A stretch of DNA of 43,971 nt from positions 1 to 43,971 of the forward strand of contig JBBRQD010000041.1 of assembly GCA_038227045.1 (NCBI GenBank). The letters are read 5' to 3'. The stretch is from JANXLS01 sp038227045. GTDB taxonomy: Bacteria; Planctomycetota; SZUA-567; H5-PLA8. Shown in pieces: positions 1 to 9,083 of the stretch (position 1 is the stretch's first letter; every line of letters begins with the position of its first letter). The position numbers and the translations under genes are program-made. The notes below the pieces were generated by a model. The model made no database searches and was not told the DNA's origin. It saw only the letters and a list, made by a program, of their open reading frames with translations.

Positions 1-69
1 GCGCGGTTTGCGCGGATCGGGAACCTGCTTGAAGGCATCGAAAAGCGAAATTTCAGCGGCAACACTCAT
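1..69 (-). CDS. ISAs1-type transposase, N-terminal fragment (runs off left edge)
   Basis: Only the first 23 codons are present. They begin MSVAAEISLFDAF and reach VPDPRKPR at the window edge. A short N-terminal stretch followed by a (L/V)PDPR motif is typical of the N-terminal associated domain of ISAs1-family DDE transposases. The ATG at 69-67 is preceded on the minus strand by AAGGAG about 8 bases upstream, a strong ribosome-binding site, so this is a real gene start. On the same strand CAGGGCCTTTCAAAAG lies at 139-124 and could be the outer end of the element, about 30 bases before the TauE gene. That boundary is inferred only, because the other end lies outside the window. Confidence 0.6.
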   Translation of the reverse strand, partial: MSVAAEISLFDAFKQVPDPRKPR

Positions 70-169
70 TTTTCTGATCTCCTTTGAATAGAAGATCGGC
101 TATTTCTCTACGAAAAATGAGGACTTTTGAAAGGCCCTGGGTTTAGCCCCTCACCCCTGGAACAAATCC

Positions 170-955
170 ATGACATTCGCTCTATTGTTGGCCGCTGCGT
201 TCGCTGCGGGATTTATTGATGCCATTGCCGGCGGCGGCGGGTTGATTCAATTGCCGGCGTTGATGCTGGCGTTTAAAGACACGCTTCCGATTGCGACTAT
301 TTTTGGAACGAATAAAGGCTCGTCGATTTTTGGCACACTGGCGGCGATTCCACAATACGCGCGCCATGTGCGCTTTGAGCGCATGTTCCTTTTGAGCGCC
401 CTGCCTGCGGCGTTTGCGCTTTCCTATCTTGGCGCGCGGGCATTCGCTTCCCTTGAAGCGCATGGATTGGGAACGAATTTTCTGAAGCCATTGATCCTTT
501 TGATGCTTATGACGGTGGCGCTTTACACGTACTTGAAGAAGAATTTCGGCGTGGCGAACGTTGAACACGCTTACAAGCAGACGCGCTATACGCGCGCCGG
601 GATCATTGGCGGCTCGATTGGATTTTACGACGGTTTTTTCGGGCCCGGAACCGGCAGTTTCTTGATCTATAGTCTGATTCGTTTTATGGGCTTCGATTTT
701 TTGACCGCCACGGCTTACGCCAAAGCGATCAACGCGGCGACGAACTTCGGCGCGCTGGCGTATTTCATTCCGCATGGCAATGTCGAGTACGCCACGGCTC
801 TGCCGATGGCGGCCTGCAATATCGTGGGAGGCATTTTGGGTGCGCGGACGGCGATCCTGAGAGGCAATCAATTCGTCCGAATTCTGTTCCTGACCATGAT
901 TCTCGCTATTATAGGGCGATTGGGATACGACGTTTGGCGGGGCATTTGGGGCTGA
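170..955 (+). CDS. TauE/SafE family (DUF81) membrane permease
   Basis: A 261-residue hydrophobic protein of the TauE/SafE family. Members export or import sulfite, sulfoacetate and other small anions across the inner membrane. The two half-repeats each carry the expected glycine-rich segment: GFIDAIAGGGGLIQLPAL near residues 14-31 and YDGFFGPGTGSFL near residues 153-165. The length matches the usual 240-270 residues with about eight membrane spans. No clear ribosome-binding site precedes the ATG. The gene lies just downstream of the possible IS end, so its native promoter may have been replaced. The substrate cannot be told from sequence, and no sulfur genes are nearby. Confidence 0.88.
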   Translation: MTFALLLAAAFAAGFIDAIAGGGGLIQLPALMLAFKDTLPIATIFGTNKGSSIFGTLAAIPQYARHVRFERMFLLSALPAAFALSYLGARAFASLEAHGLGTNFLKPLILLMLMTVALYTYLKKNFGVANVEHAYKQTRYTRAGIIGGSIGFYDGFFGPGTGSFLIYSLIRFMGFDFLTATAYAKAINAATNFGALAYFIPHGNVEYATALPMAACNIVGGILGARTAILRGNQFVRILFLTMILAIIGRLGYDVWRGIWG

Positions 956-1041
956 TCGAATCGTGCGGAATTTTAGGCCTATTTCCATGTCGTCGGGATA
1001 TTCCATATCGTTGGATTCAAGGCTGGCGATATAGAACATTC

Positions 1042-4000
1042 ATGCGACTTTCGTATTTCTTTCTTGGCATTCTCGCAATCGCGGCTGTAGCCGGCGCCGG
1101 GGAGACTGCGCCGTCTCCTCCCAGCAACCCTCCCGCCAAGCCGAAGAAACCCGTGGTGCCCAAGCGCGAGTTTGTTGCGCGCATGTCCGACGCGGACATG
1201 GTGGCCTTTTCAAAACGCTTCGAGACTGAACTTTGGCCGATCATGACGCGCTCCAAAGGCGATTGCACGCACTGCCATGACGGCGACAGCAAGTCGCAGC
1301 TTTAAATTCCCGACGAGAACGCCGATACGGCATTCAAGCATTTGCTCACGGAGGACCGTTTCGACGTCAAAAGTCCGAGCGGTATTCTGGCGCGTCTGAT
1401 TTCCAAAGATGCGAAGTTGGTCATGCCGCCGCCGGCTTCGAAGACGCCCTGGAGCGACGCGGAGATTGGACTGCTTAAGAATTTTATCGCCGACATGCAG
1501 CCGAAATTGCGCGCGGATGCGACCAAGATGGACGAGATGTTTCCGATTGAACTGCTCGCCAAATTTGCTGAAAAACTGCCCGACGACCAGGGTGGAAACA
1601 CGTTCGTGACGTACTACCAGCTCAAGCGCAAAATCAAGGCCATCTTCAACGACGACTGGCGGCGCGACGAGAAGGATCTCTTCATCGAGAACATTGCGCT
1701 CTTTGGCGGCGCGGATTTTGTGCGCAGCTACAACGAAAGTTCGAAGGCCTCCGCGACGTTTTTAACGGGCGTCGATTTGATGGGGCAGGATATCGCGTCG
1801 CGCGCGTATCTTCAAAGCACTGGGCCATTCGCGGGGCGCGCCAAAAATCTGCCGTCGCCGGCTGGCATGAAGGGGCCGGACGACGCGTACAAGGCCGACA
1901 TCGTGCGCATGTATCAACGCATGTTGTTCCGCGAACCGTCGAGCGACGAAATCGACAACGCGTTCAAGTTCATTCAAAATGTGTGCAAAGCGGAAGCGCA
2001 GATCGCGATGCAGCCGCAAACGTTCCGCTTCTTGCTGACCGTTTCGGACACGGAAGGACTGTCGACGCGCAAAGAATTTTCAGTTCCGGCGATCAACGAC
2101 GCGTGCGGGTTGTACCAGGAATTCATCAATGAAAATGCCGCGGGAAAAGAGGCGGCGCGCAAGAAGCTGAACGGAGTCTTCACGTTTAAAGCAGGTGACG
2201 AGGCGGGGCAGTTCATGCTCTCGAATGCCGCCACGAACGGCAACGTCTCACTGGCGGGCATCGAGATCAAAGGGCCGCTCGGCAATGCAGCGGGCGGGGA
2301 GACGAAGACGATTGGCATGAAGGATCCACTTGTGAAGTTTTTTGGCGCGTGGAAATTCGTGGACAAAACGCCGCCCTCCTACGAGGACGGGAACGACAAC
2401 AAAGGCAGCAGTTCGATCACGATTCCGATCCGTGTCGAAAAGAGCGGACAATACGAAATCACGGTGTTGTGGAAACCCAGCGATGGCGTCGGCGGGAAGG
2501 ATACCAAGGGCAAGCCGAAGGCCGTGACGGTCAACGCCGAGAACGTGCTCGTCGAAGTGCTTTCGTTCGACGCCACGCGCCATTCGATCGAACCGGCGAA
2601 ACCCGTCCCTCCAAAAGGGGAGGCGCATTTCAACATCGACGAGACGGTCAACAATGTCAAGTTTTTGGATCTGAAGACGATCTTTCAATTTGGCCCGGCG
2701 GACGGAGTAGAGATCGACAATGCCGGGACGAAGCGGCCCGTTGTCGCGGATGCGTGCACGTTCGCGCTCGATCCACGGCAGGAAGGCGCGAAGATTACTG
2801 AGACGCTGACCGTAAAGGGCAATGAAGCGGACGGGCGCGAACTATGGAAAGACTACGATCCGGGGCAGTTCAAGCCCTACAACAGCGTTGGCCCGAAATT
2901 GCTTTACGATGGCAACGAGAAAAAAGGCGAGTTGAAGATCGTCTACAAACCGTCGGTTCGCAAAGACCTTTGGAAGCCGGCGGAATTCTATCGCGTGCGG
3001 CTGATCGTTCCCGGCAAAGCGGGAAACGAGACGCAAGCGCCGGTTATCGTCCGTGCGCAAAAGTCGTCGCCGATCGTGCAGCTCAATCCGCCGCTGCGGC
3101 TGCATGTGGGCGGCGAAGCGGTGCTCGATGCCTCGAACACGTACAATTTGCAGCGCGGCACGCTCACGTTTTCCTGGATTCAAACGGCCGGACCGCGCGT
3201 TGAAATCGCCGATCCTTCCGCTCCGCGCGTCGCGTTCAAAGTGCCCGCGCTCGGCGCGCAGCAGGCGGCATGGGAGGGATTGTGCCGGGCGCTCTTGCAG
3301 CATCCGGATTTCCTGTTCTCGCGCCCGCCGACGCTCGCGAAGATCGACGACAAAGCGGCGCGCGCGAAATTGCAGCTTGTCAAGATCGCGCAAGACCTCG
3401 TTGGACGCACGCCGAATGCCGACGAATTGCAGCGGCTCAAAGACGGCCAGCCGGTCGAAAAATTCGTTGACGACTATTTAAAAACCAGCGAATTCAAAGA
3501 CTTTTATTTTCGTCGCATTCGCCTGACGCTCGAAAGCCACGGCGGCGATTCGGAAGACGAACCGGCACGGCTGTGGACGTACATCTGCCTGAACGACCGT
3601 CCCTTTAAGGAGATCTTGAGCGCGGATTATTCGGTGGATAAGGATTTCAAGAAAATCGAGCGCGCGGCGCATTACGGCAAAACGGGCGTGCTGACGATGA
3701 AAGGTTTCATCGACGGCAAGCCGGGGTTGCCGCACTTCAATTATGCCGCGGTGGTGTGCGAAAAATTCCTCGGCTATGTCTTTGAAGTGCCGGCGAACAT
3801 CGTCGCCATGCGCGAAGGCGCGACGGCTGCGTCGACGACGCACCCGAGTTCGTCATGCTACAGTTGCCACAAGATTCTCACGCCGCTGGCGCTTCAGCGC
3901 ACGCGCTGGGACGACAAGGGCAAGTTCCTGGAAAAGGACGAGAAAGGCAAACCCATCGACGATTCGGACCATGCGCTCGTTCCGTCGTATCCGTTCAAAG

Positions 4001-4254
4001 GAAACGGGCTGGAGGCATTCGCGGTGCAGGCGCAGCACAAGGAACGCTTCATCCGCACGATGATTCAAACGCATTTCATCTTCTTCTTCGGCCGCGAAAT
4101 GCGCTACGAAGACGACGAGCGGGCATTGTACAAGAAGCTCTGGGACACCGCGGCGTCGAGCAATTATTCGATCAAGCAGATGCTGCGGACGCTGTTGACG
4201 AGCCCGGAATATCTCGAGGCGCATCCGGGGAATTCGAAGATTGCGATCAAGTAG
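1042..4254 (+). CDS. Large secreted CxxCH (PSD/DUF1549-DUF1588-like) protein, interrupted by in-frame TAA at 1303-1305
   Basis: Read through one stop, this is a single frame of 1070 codons. It has a signal peptide (MRLSYFFLGILAIAAVAGAG), a CTHCH motif (C75, C78, H79), a PKD/Ig-like segment near residues 680-735, a DUF1549-like helical region (KIAQDLVGRTPNADEL), and a C-terminal region with CYSCH (C939, C942, H943) like the planctomycete DUF1588/DUF1585 proteins. Codon 88 is TAA, eight residues after the first CxxCH motif. The frame continues as IPDENADTAFKHLL, which reads as the rest of the same cytochrome-like domain. The first ATG after the stop is at 1342. Without read-through the product would lack its signal peptide and first CxxCH motif. 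This may be a sequencing error, a recent pseudogene or read-through. The role is unknown; the family is secreted and thought to be redox or haem linked. Confidence 0.75.
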
Positions 4255-4262
4255 CGAACGGA

Positions 4263-5645
4263 TTAAACGGGATTTAGTTCGCCTGTATTCAATTTTGCCG
4301 GGGCTTCTTCCGGATCCAGTCTTTCCAGCAGTGTCGCGACGGTCATGTCGCTGATCACATTTACCATTGCGCGGCCGCGGCCGATGATCCAATCGACGGT
4401 AAACAGCAGCGGCAGCACGATTACGATTTTGTCTTGTGGAATGCCGCCGGCGGTCAGGACCAGTTGTAGCGTGATCAGACCGGCTTCGGGGACGCCCGCG
4501 ATGCCCATTCCCGCCATCACGCTCGCGAATGCGACGGTGACTTGCTGGGCGACGCTGAGATTCATGTCGAGCGCCTGGGCGACGAAAATGGTGGCGGCGG
4601 CCTCGTAAAGAATAATGCCGGCATGATTCAAATTCGTTCCGACGCACGCCGATAGCCGCGCGTTGGCGTCGGAAATGTGCAGCTTCTCTTTCAGGCAGCG
4701 CAGCGTAACCGGAAGCGTGGCGAGACTTGAGCCGCATGACAGCGACGTGACGATCGCTTCGGAAGCGCCGCGGTAAAATTTGAGCGGGGAGTAGCGTCCT
4801 ATTGCGTACAGCAGAACGCTATAATAGACGAAGGCATGCAGGATGAATCCGAGCACCACGATTCCGAGAAAATAGCCGAGCGATTTGAACAGGCCGACTC
4901 CGGTGTCGCCGACGACTTTGGCCACAATGCCGAAAATGGCGAACGGGATGATTTCGATGACCCAGGCCAGAATCACGGCAAACATGCGGAACAGCGCTTG
5001 AACACCGTCGGCGATCGTGTCGACTCCGTGCAGCGTGTCGGGCGTCGCGCGGGTGCGCAACCGGCGCAGCGCCGCGCCCATCAAAATCGCGATGCCGACC
5101 ACCGAGATGACGTTGTTGCCCTGGAACGGATCGACGAAGTTTTTGGGGACGTAGCTGTCGATCTGCTTCACCATGTCGAGCGACACATCTTTCGCTTTCG
5201 CCTTGTCTTTGGCCAATTTTTCAGCGGCCTTTTCGGCGGCGCCGTGCGACGCGGCGTCAACCTGCGTTTTGATCGCGTCGAGTTTGCCGCGCCAACTGGC
5301 GCCGCCCTGAAATGTGTTGGCAAGGAACAGGCCGATGGCGATTGCCATCATCGCGTTGACGGCGCTGATGCAAACCATCTTGAATCCTTTGCGCGCGGGA
5401 ATGTGCGTGCGGACCAGGGCATCGATCACGGCAAAAAAAATCAGCGGCGTCGCCAGCGCTTTGAGCAGATCGATGAACAGTTTGCTGAGATCGCCGAGCG
5501 TGGTCAGGAAGCTCATCTGCCAGGGCGCGGGATTATATTGGCCCATGAAAATCCCGGTGGCGATGCCCAGTGCCACCGCGGCGAGGATGCGAAACGAGAG
5601 CGGGATACCGGTCCAGAAATTTTTATGAGACGCGTCGGCGGACAT
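4263..5645 (-). CDS. SDF-family (DctA/GltP-type) dicarboxylate/cation symporter
   Basis: A 460-residue sodium or proton-coupled symporter of the glutamate/dicarboxylate family in the inner membrane. The start at 5645 is chosen because TAGGAGC precedes it and the longer frame runs through btaB. Family landmarks are visible: GSSLATLP for the first hairpin loop, TNLNHAG in place of the usual NMDGT, AGVPEAG for the second loop, and DWIIGRGRAMVNVISD in the last helix. From memory of GltPh, the arginine that binds the side-chain carboxylate (R397) is kept, while the aspartate that binds the amino group (D394) is glycine. DctA also lacks that aspartate. This favours a dicarboxylate or other non-amino-acid anion. 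A Lys/Ala-rich loop (AEKAAEKLAKDKAKAKD) is inserted near residues 135-155. It is the last gene of the bta operon, and the btaB stop overlaps its ribosome-binding site. Confidence 0.85.
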   Translation of the reverse strand: MSADASHKNFWTGIPLSFRILAAVALGIATGIFMGQYNPAPWQMSFLTTLGDLSKLFIDLLKALATPLIFFAVIDALVRTHIPARKGFKMVCISAVNAMMAIAIGLFLANTFQGGASWRGKLDAIKTQVDAASHGAAEKAAEKLAKDKAKAKDVSLDMVKQIDSYVPKNFVDPFQGNNVISVVGIAILMGAALRRLRTRATPDTLHGVDTIADGVQALFRMFAVILAWVIEIIPFAIFGIVAKVVGDTGVGLFKSLGYFLGIVVLGFILHAFVYYSVLLYAIGRYSPLKFYRGASEAIVTSLSCGSSLATLPVTLRCLKEKLHISDANARLSACVGTNLNHAGIILYEAAATIFVAQALDMNLSVAQQVTVAFASVMAGMGIAGVPEAGLITLQLVLTAGGIPQDKIVIVLPLLFTVDWIIGRGRAMVNVISDMTVATLLERLDPEEAPAKLNTGELNPV

Positions 5646-5653
5646 GAGTGCTC

Positions 5654-6331
5654 CTAAATCGCGTGCTTGCAGCGCAGGGTTGCGATGTACGAATAGCGGC
5701 GGTAGAGCGGCGTTAATTCGAGCGAGCAGCGGCCGCTTTTTTCGAGTTCGCTCATGTATTCGAGCAATTCCGGCCGATGCTTCACGTGAAAGAGATTCAG
5801 CCATCCGACCAGCAGCCAGCGGAACGCGCCGGGCAGCTCTTTCTGGTCCCAGAAATCCACGCTGTAAACGGTACCTTCGGGCTTGATATTCGCGAACGCG
5901 GCGGCGAGCGATTCGCGCCACGTCGGGATCATCGAAAGAGAATACGAAAAGAACATCGCGTCGAACGGCGTGTTCAGGCCGAACGTGCGCTGGGCGTCCA
6001 GCTCTTCCGCCAGGCAATATTTCAGGACGATGCGATCCGTCAATTTCTGCGCGTCGATTTTTTGTTGCGCTGTTTCGAGCATCTCCCGCGACGCGTCCAA
6101 ACCGTAGAGCTGAATGTCCGGATGCTTCTTCGCGAGGGCGATCAGATTGCGCGCGGTTCCGCAGCCGATCTCCAACACTTTCATGCCGGGGCGCAGTTCC
6201 ATGCGCTCCAGCAGGCGGTCGCGCCCGAGCAGAAAATACTTGCGTGTCACGTCGTAAAAATGGCGCTGCAGCTTGTAGATGCGGTCCATTTTTTGAGCGT
6301 GTTCGGCGGTGTTGGCCGAGGTCGAGGTCAT
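5654..6331 (-). CDS. btaB: Betaine-lipid N-methyltransferase BtaB
   Basis: A 225-residue class I SAM-dependent methyltransferase. BtaB adds three methyl groups to the amino group of diacylglycerylhomoserine, giving the phosphorus-free betaine lipid DGTS. The N-terminus MDRIYKLQRHFYDVTRKYF followed by LLGRDRLLERM is the BtaB signature before the SAM-binding loop VLEIGCGTARN near residues 52-62. An acidic residue at the end of the second strand (YGLDASREML) fits ribose binding. It starts 8 bases after the btaA stop, with AGGA before the ATG, so the two are cotranscribed. Assignment rests on the N-terminal signature plus the adjacent btaA; either alone would be weaker. Confidence 0.88.
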   Translation of the reverse strand: MTSTSANTAEHAQKMDRIYKLQRHFYDVTRKYFLLGRDRLLERMELRPGMKVLEIGCGTARNLIALAKKHPDIQLYGLDASREMLETAQQKIDAQKLTDRIVLKYCLAEELDAQRTFGLNTPFDAMFFSYSLSMIPTWRESLAAAFANIKPEGTVYSVDFWDQKELPGAFRWLLVGWLNLFHVKHRPELLEYMSELEKSGRCSLELTPLYRRYSYIATLRCKHAI

Positions 6332-6339
6332 GTCGATTC

Positions 6340-7575
6340 CTATTTTAAAACGTACAGATGGAAACCGCCGTAGATCGCAGAACGGTCTTTTTTGTGCAGG
6401 TCGAGCGAGTGCTGCGTTTCGTATTTGAAATGCTTGCGCAAGCCCGTTGGCAAGGCGGCTTCAACCGGCGACGCGGCTGCGCCGGTGCGGAAAATGATGC
6501 GGCTGCCGGGCATGCCCGTGCGTTCGACTTCGGTCCACAATTCGTGAATCTGCCAGGCCTGCATCCAGTCCTGCGAATCGAGAAACACATAGCGATTCAT
6601 ACTTTTGGCCGGCTGCTCGCGCAAATATCCGGTCAGGCTGTTCACGACGGCTTTGGCCTTCGGCGCGTGTTCTTTGAGAACGCTGTAATTCGCCTCCATC
6701 AAATAATCGGGAATCGCGCGTTTTTTGCCGGTGTCGTACGAGCGGCCGAGCGCCTGCCAGGCGAAGTAATTGTCCTCGATCGGAAAGCCGCAGGTCAGGC
6801 GTTTGACGCGTTCGCGAAAGAGATCGATGATGTCGCCGGACATTTCGCTTTTCATCAGCGCGTATTGATGCGGCGGAATGCCCAGGCTGAAGAGGATCAG
6901 CGGGTTGCGCGCGACGGCCTTGACCAGCTTGTTGTCGAAGAACGGCGCGATGGTTTCTTCGAATATTTTTTCCTGCTCGGCGATTGATTCAGCTTCCAGA
7001 ATGCGCGATGGATTCTTGCGAACGACGCGTGTCAGGCCGTGCGTCAGGCGGAGCAGCAGGCCGAGCTTGGCATGGTCGTAGAAATTCTTTTCGAAATACT
7101 TGATGCGCGCGCCGCGGAACAACTTTGCAACCCAGTTTCCACCTTCCCAAAATTTGCGGGTGTCGGCGTCGAGGTGCGGGCTGATGTAGCGGTAGTATTG
7201 CTCGACGTTTTTCGCGTGATTGGCGATGCCGAAGAAGCGAAAAAAATCGTCGTACTCGGGCAGCAAAGTCAGCGCGGCGAGCTTCAGGCGGGTCAGATAA
7301 ATGTGGTTGCGATTAATGTCGACCGCCGTGATGGATTCAGGCTTTTTCGTCAGGTAGGCGAGGATGTTGCAGCCGCCCGACGCGATGGTCAACATGCGGC
7401 TGTGTTCGTCGAGTTCCAGCGCTTCCATATCGACGCGCGGATCTTCCCAGATTTGATTGTAAACGAGACTGTCGAACCAGAACGAAAACATCCGTTCAAG
7501 GAGGCCTTTTTTACTCATCAACTTGTGCTGATGCACGGACTTCTTCAATAATTTCTCAGGGGCCTGTCCGACCAT
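6340..7575 (-). CDS. btaA: SAM:diacylglycerol 3-amino-3-carboxypropyltransferase BtaA (DUF3419)
   Basis: A 411-residue DUF3419 protein. BtaA transfers the aminocarboxypropyl group of SAM to diacylglycerol, the first step of betaine-lipid (DGTS) synthesis at the membrane. Family features are clear: LLERMFSFWFDSLVYNQIWE near residues 25-44, the SAM-binding stretch LTIASGGCNILAYL, and AVDINRNHIYLTRLKLAAL. The ATG at 7575 has GGAG about 7 bases upstream. btaB follows directly and then a symporter. In other bacteria bta genes are induced when phosphate is scarce, but I could not find a convincing Pho box in the 156-base upstream gap, which instead holds a terminator for the preceding operon. Confidence 0.92.
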   Translation of the reverse strand: MVGQAPEKLLKKSVHQHKLMSKKGLLERMFSFWFDSLVYNQIWEDPRVDMEALELDEHSRMLTIASGGCNILAYLTKKPESITAVDINRNHIYLTRLKLAALTLLPEYDDFFRFFGIANHAKNVEQYYRYISPHLDADTRKFWEGGNWVAKLFRGARIKYFEKNFYDHAKLGLLLRLTHGLTRVVRKNPSRILEAESIAEQEKIFEETIAPFFDNKLVKAVARNPLILFSLGIPPHQYALMKSEMSGDIIDLFRERVKRLTCGFPIEDNYFAWQALGRSYDTGKKRAIPDYLMEANYSVLKEHAPKAKAVVNSLTGYLREQPAKSMNRYVFLDSQDWMQAWQIHELWTEVERTGMPGSRIIFRTGAAASPVEAALPTGLRKHFKYETQHSLDLHKKDRSAIYGGFHLYVLK

Positions 7576-7659
7576 TAGACGTCTCCGACTGAAAGCTGCG
7601 CAACGCCAATTGATGCAACGGATAAGAGTATTTAAGACCAGGAATTATCGACGATTAGT

Positions 7660-7689
7660 AAAAAGTGTACACACAAAAATGCACACTTT
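7660..7689 (-). terminator. Rho-independent terminator of the heptose operon
   Basis: On the minus strand AAAGTGTGCA and TGTACACTTT can pair over ten bases (one G-T wobble) around the loop TTTTTGTG, and the stem runs into a short T-run. It lies about 45 bases after the gmhA stop and before btaA, so it probably separates the two operons. The stem is AT-rich and therefore of moderate strength. Confidence 0.55.
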
Positions 7690-7731
7690 CACAATAATTC
7701 AGTGAGGGAAGTCCAGCTCATTTGAGTGCGC

Positions 7732-8328
7732 TCATTTCACCGATTCCCATTTGGTTTGCGCCTGCTTTAGAATTGGATGCGAGACGAGCAGATGCCAGAC
7801 GACGGCCTGAAACGCTTCGGAGTGGGGCGTGATGTGATCGGGGTTGACGACCGGCACGAGTATGCAGGCGTCCGCGACTTTGGCGGTGTAACCGCCATCG
7901 CGCCCGACGATGCCGATGACCTTGGAACCGATCTGCTTGGCATATTGCAGCGCGGTAACAAGGTTGGGGCTGACGTTTTTTTCGAGATTGCCGCCGCCGA
8001 CGGAGAAGATCAGCAGTGTGTCTTTTGCGTTCAACCGGCTGACTTTCAGCCACGCTTCGAAGATGCTGGGCCAGCCTTCGTCGTTGGCGCGTGCGGTCAA
8101 TTCGGAGACGTTGTCCGTCGGCGCATACGCTTCGATGCCGGTGATCTTTCGAAAATCGTTGACGGCGTGCGACGCGTTGCCGGCGCTGCCACCGACACCG
8201 AGAATAAATAAACGTCCGCCGCCGGTGCGCGTTTCGGCGAGAAGGGTGGCGGCTTTTTCGATCTGGTCGATCGAGAGCGCGGCAGCGACTTGGGCGACTT
8301 CATCTAGGAATTGCCGGGCGAACGACAT
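7732..8328 (-). CDS. gmhA: SIS-domain sedoheptulose-7-phosphate isomerase (GmhA-like)
   Basis: A 198-residue single SIS-domain protein of GmhA size. GmhA converts sedoheptulose 7-phosphate to D-glycero-D-manno-heptose 7-phosphate, the first step to activated heptose. GVGGSAGNASHAVNDF near residues 44-59 matches the GNGGSAxxAxH loop. By eye the zinc ligands known in E. coli (H61, E65, Q172, H180, from memory) fall on H54, D58, E171 and H179. The histidines are kept but two ligands are conservatively changed, so the exact substrate could differ. GGAG lies 10 bases before the ATG. It is the last gene of the operon, 41 bases after hddC. Confidence 0.8.
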   Translation of the reverse strand: MSFARQFLDEVAQVAAALSIDQIEKAATLLAETRTGGGRLFILGVGGSAGNASHAVNDFRKITGIEAYAPTDNVSELTARANDEGWPSIFEAWLKVSRLNAKDTLLIFSVGGGNLEKNVSPNLVTALQYAKQIGSKVIGIVGRDGGYTAKVADACILVPVVNPDHITPHSEAFQAVVWHLLVSHPILKQAQTKWESVK

Positions 8329-8369
8329 GGGGATAAAATCTCCTGTTTGAATTTACTTTGTTCATATTA

Positions 8370-9083
8370 TCAGGACTTTCCGGCGAGATATGTTCTTAAT
8401 TCCAGCAAACCTTGTGGCGAGCCAATTTCGTAGAACCGGTCCGGCACTTCACACGCCGCCAATTCTCCGGCAGACAGCATGTCCTGGTAAATGCTGGCCA
8501 AGTCGATTTTTGTGCCTTCGGGCAGTGTTTCGAAAACAGAGCGCTTGAACAATCCCAGGCCGTAATCGATGTGTTTCATTGCCGGCGAATCGAGTTTTTT
8601 GTCATAGACGGCGATTTTTCCATCCGCGAATTCGACATTGCTTTTGTCCCAGCGCCCTTCGTTTTTCAAGACCGTCATCAGCGCTTTTTTTCCGTTTGTC
8701 TGAAAAATCTTTTGCACTGCCGCGAAATCGCACGTGAGATAGGAGTCGCCGTACAGAACGAAAAATGCGTCCGCCAATTTTGGCAGCGCCTTGCGAATGG
8801 CCCCGCCGGTTCCGAGCAACGACGGACCATCGTAAGAAAAATCGATCTTCATTCCGAAACGCGCGCCGTCGCCCGTGTAGGCTTCGATTTGCTTGGCGAG
8901 ATGCCCGATGCACAGCACGGCGTGGCGAATGCCGTTTTTTTGGAGCAGCCGCAGTTGGTGCCCGATGAACGGTTCGCCGTTGATGTCGAGCAGCGCCTTG
9001 GGCACGTTCTCGCCGAATTGGCGCATGCGCGTGCCCAAGCCTCCTGCGAGAATGACGACGGGGAGCATGACGGCGGCGCTCAT
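8370..9083 (-). CDS. hddC: Heptose-1-phosphate nucleotidyltransferase (HddC-like)
   Basis: A 237-residue NTP_transferase-domain protein. HddC joins GMP from GTP to D-glycero-alpha-D-manno-heptose 1-phosphate. The N-terminal loop VVILAGGLGTRM, the lysine in ENVPKALLDI, LLGTGGAIRKAL and LYGDSYLTCD (metal-binding aspartate) are all present. The ATG at 9083 overlaps the hddA stop by four bases (ATGA), so translation is coupled; a second ATG at 9068 is possible. Close relatives activate mannose or glucose 1-phosphate, and the heptose assignment leans on hddA and gmhA beside it. Confidence 0.8.
   Translation of the reverse strand: MSAAVMLPVVILAGGLGTRMRQFGENVPKALLDINGEPFIGHQLRLLQKNGIRHAVLCIGHLAKQIEAYTGDGARFGMKIDFSYDGPSLLGTGGAIRKALPKLADAFFVLYGDSYLTCDFAAVQKIFQTNGKKALMTVLKNEGRWDKSNVEFADGKIAVYDKKLDSPAMKHIDYGLGLFKRSVFETLPEGTKIDLASIYQDMLSAGELAACEVPDRFYEIGSPQGLLELRTYLAGKS

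Noticed and set aside
1303..1305. Altered genetic code reading TAA or TGA as sense
   Set aside because: Both codons end many normal genes here (for example coaC TAA, pheA TGA) at the expected family lengths.
4836..5657. Plus-strand 273-codon frame under the symporter
   Set aside because: The product is Asp/His/Arg-rich with no family features, while the minus-strand frame is a clear SDF-family transporter.
7576..7731. Pho box upstream of btaA
   Set aside because: No pair of CTGTCAT-like half-sites with proper spacing is visible; the clear feature there is a terminator for the preceding operon.
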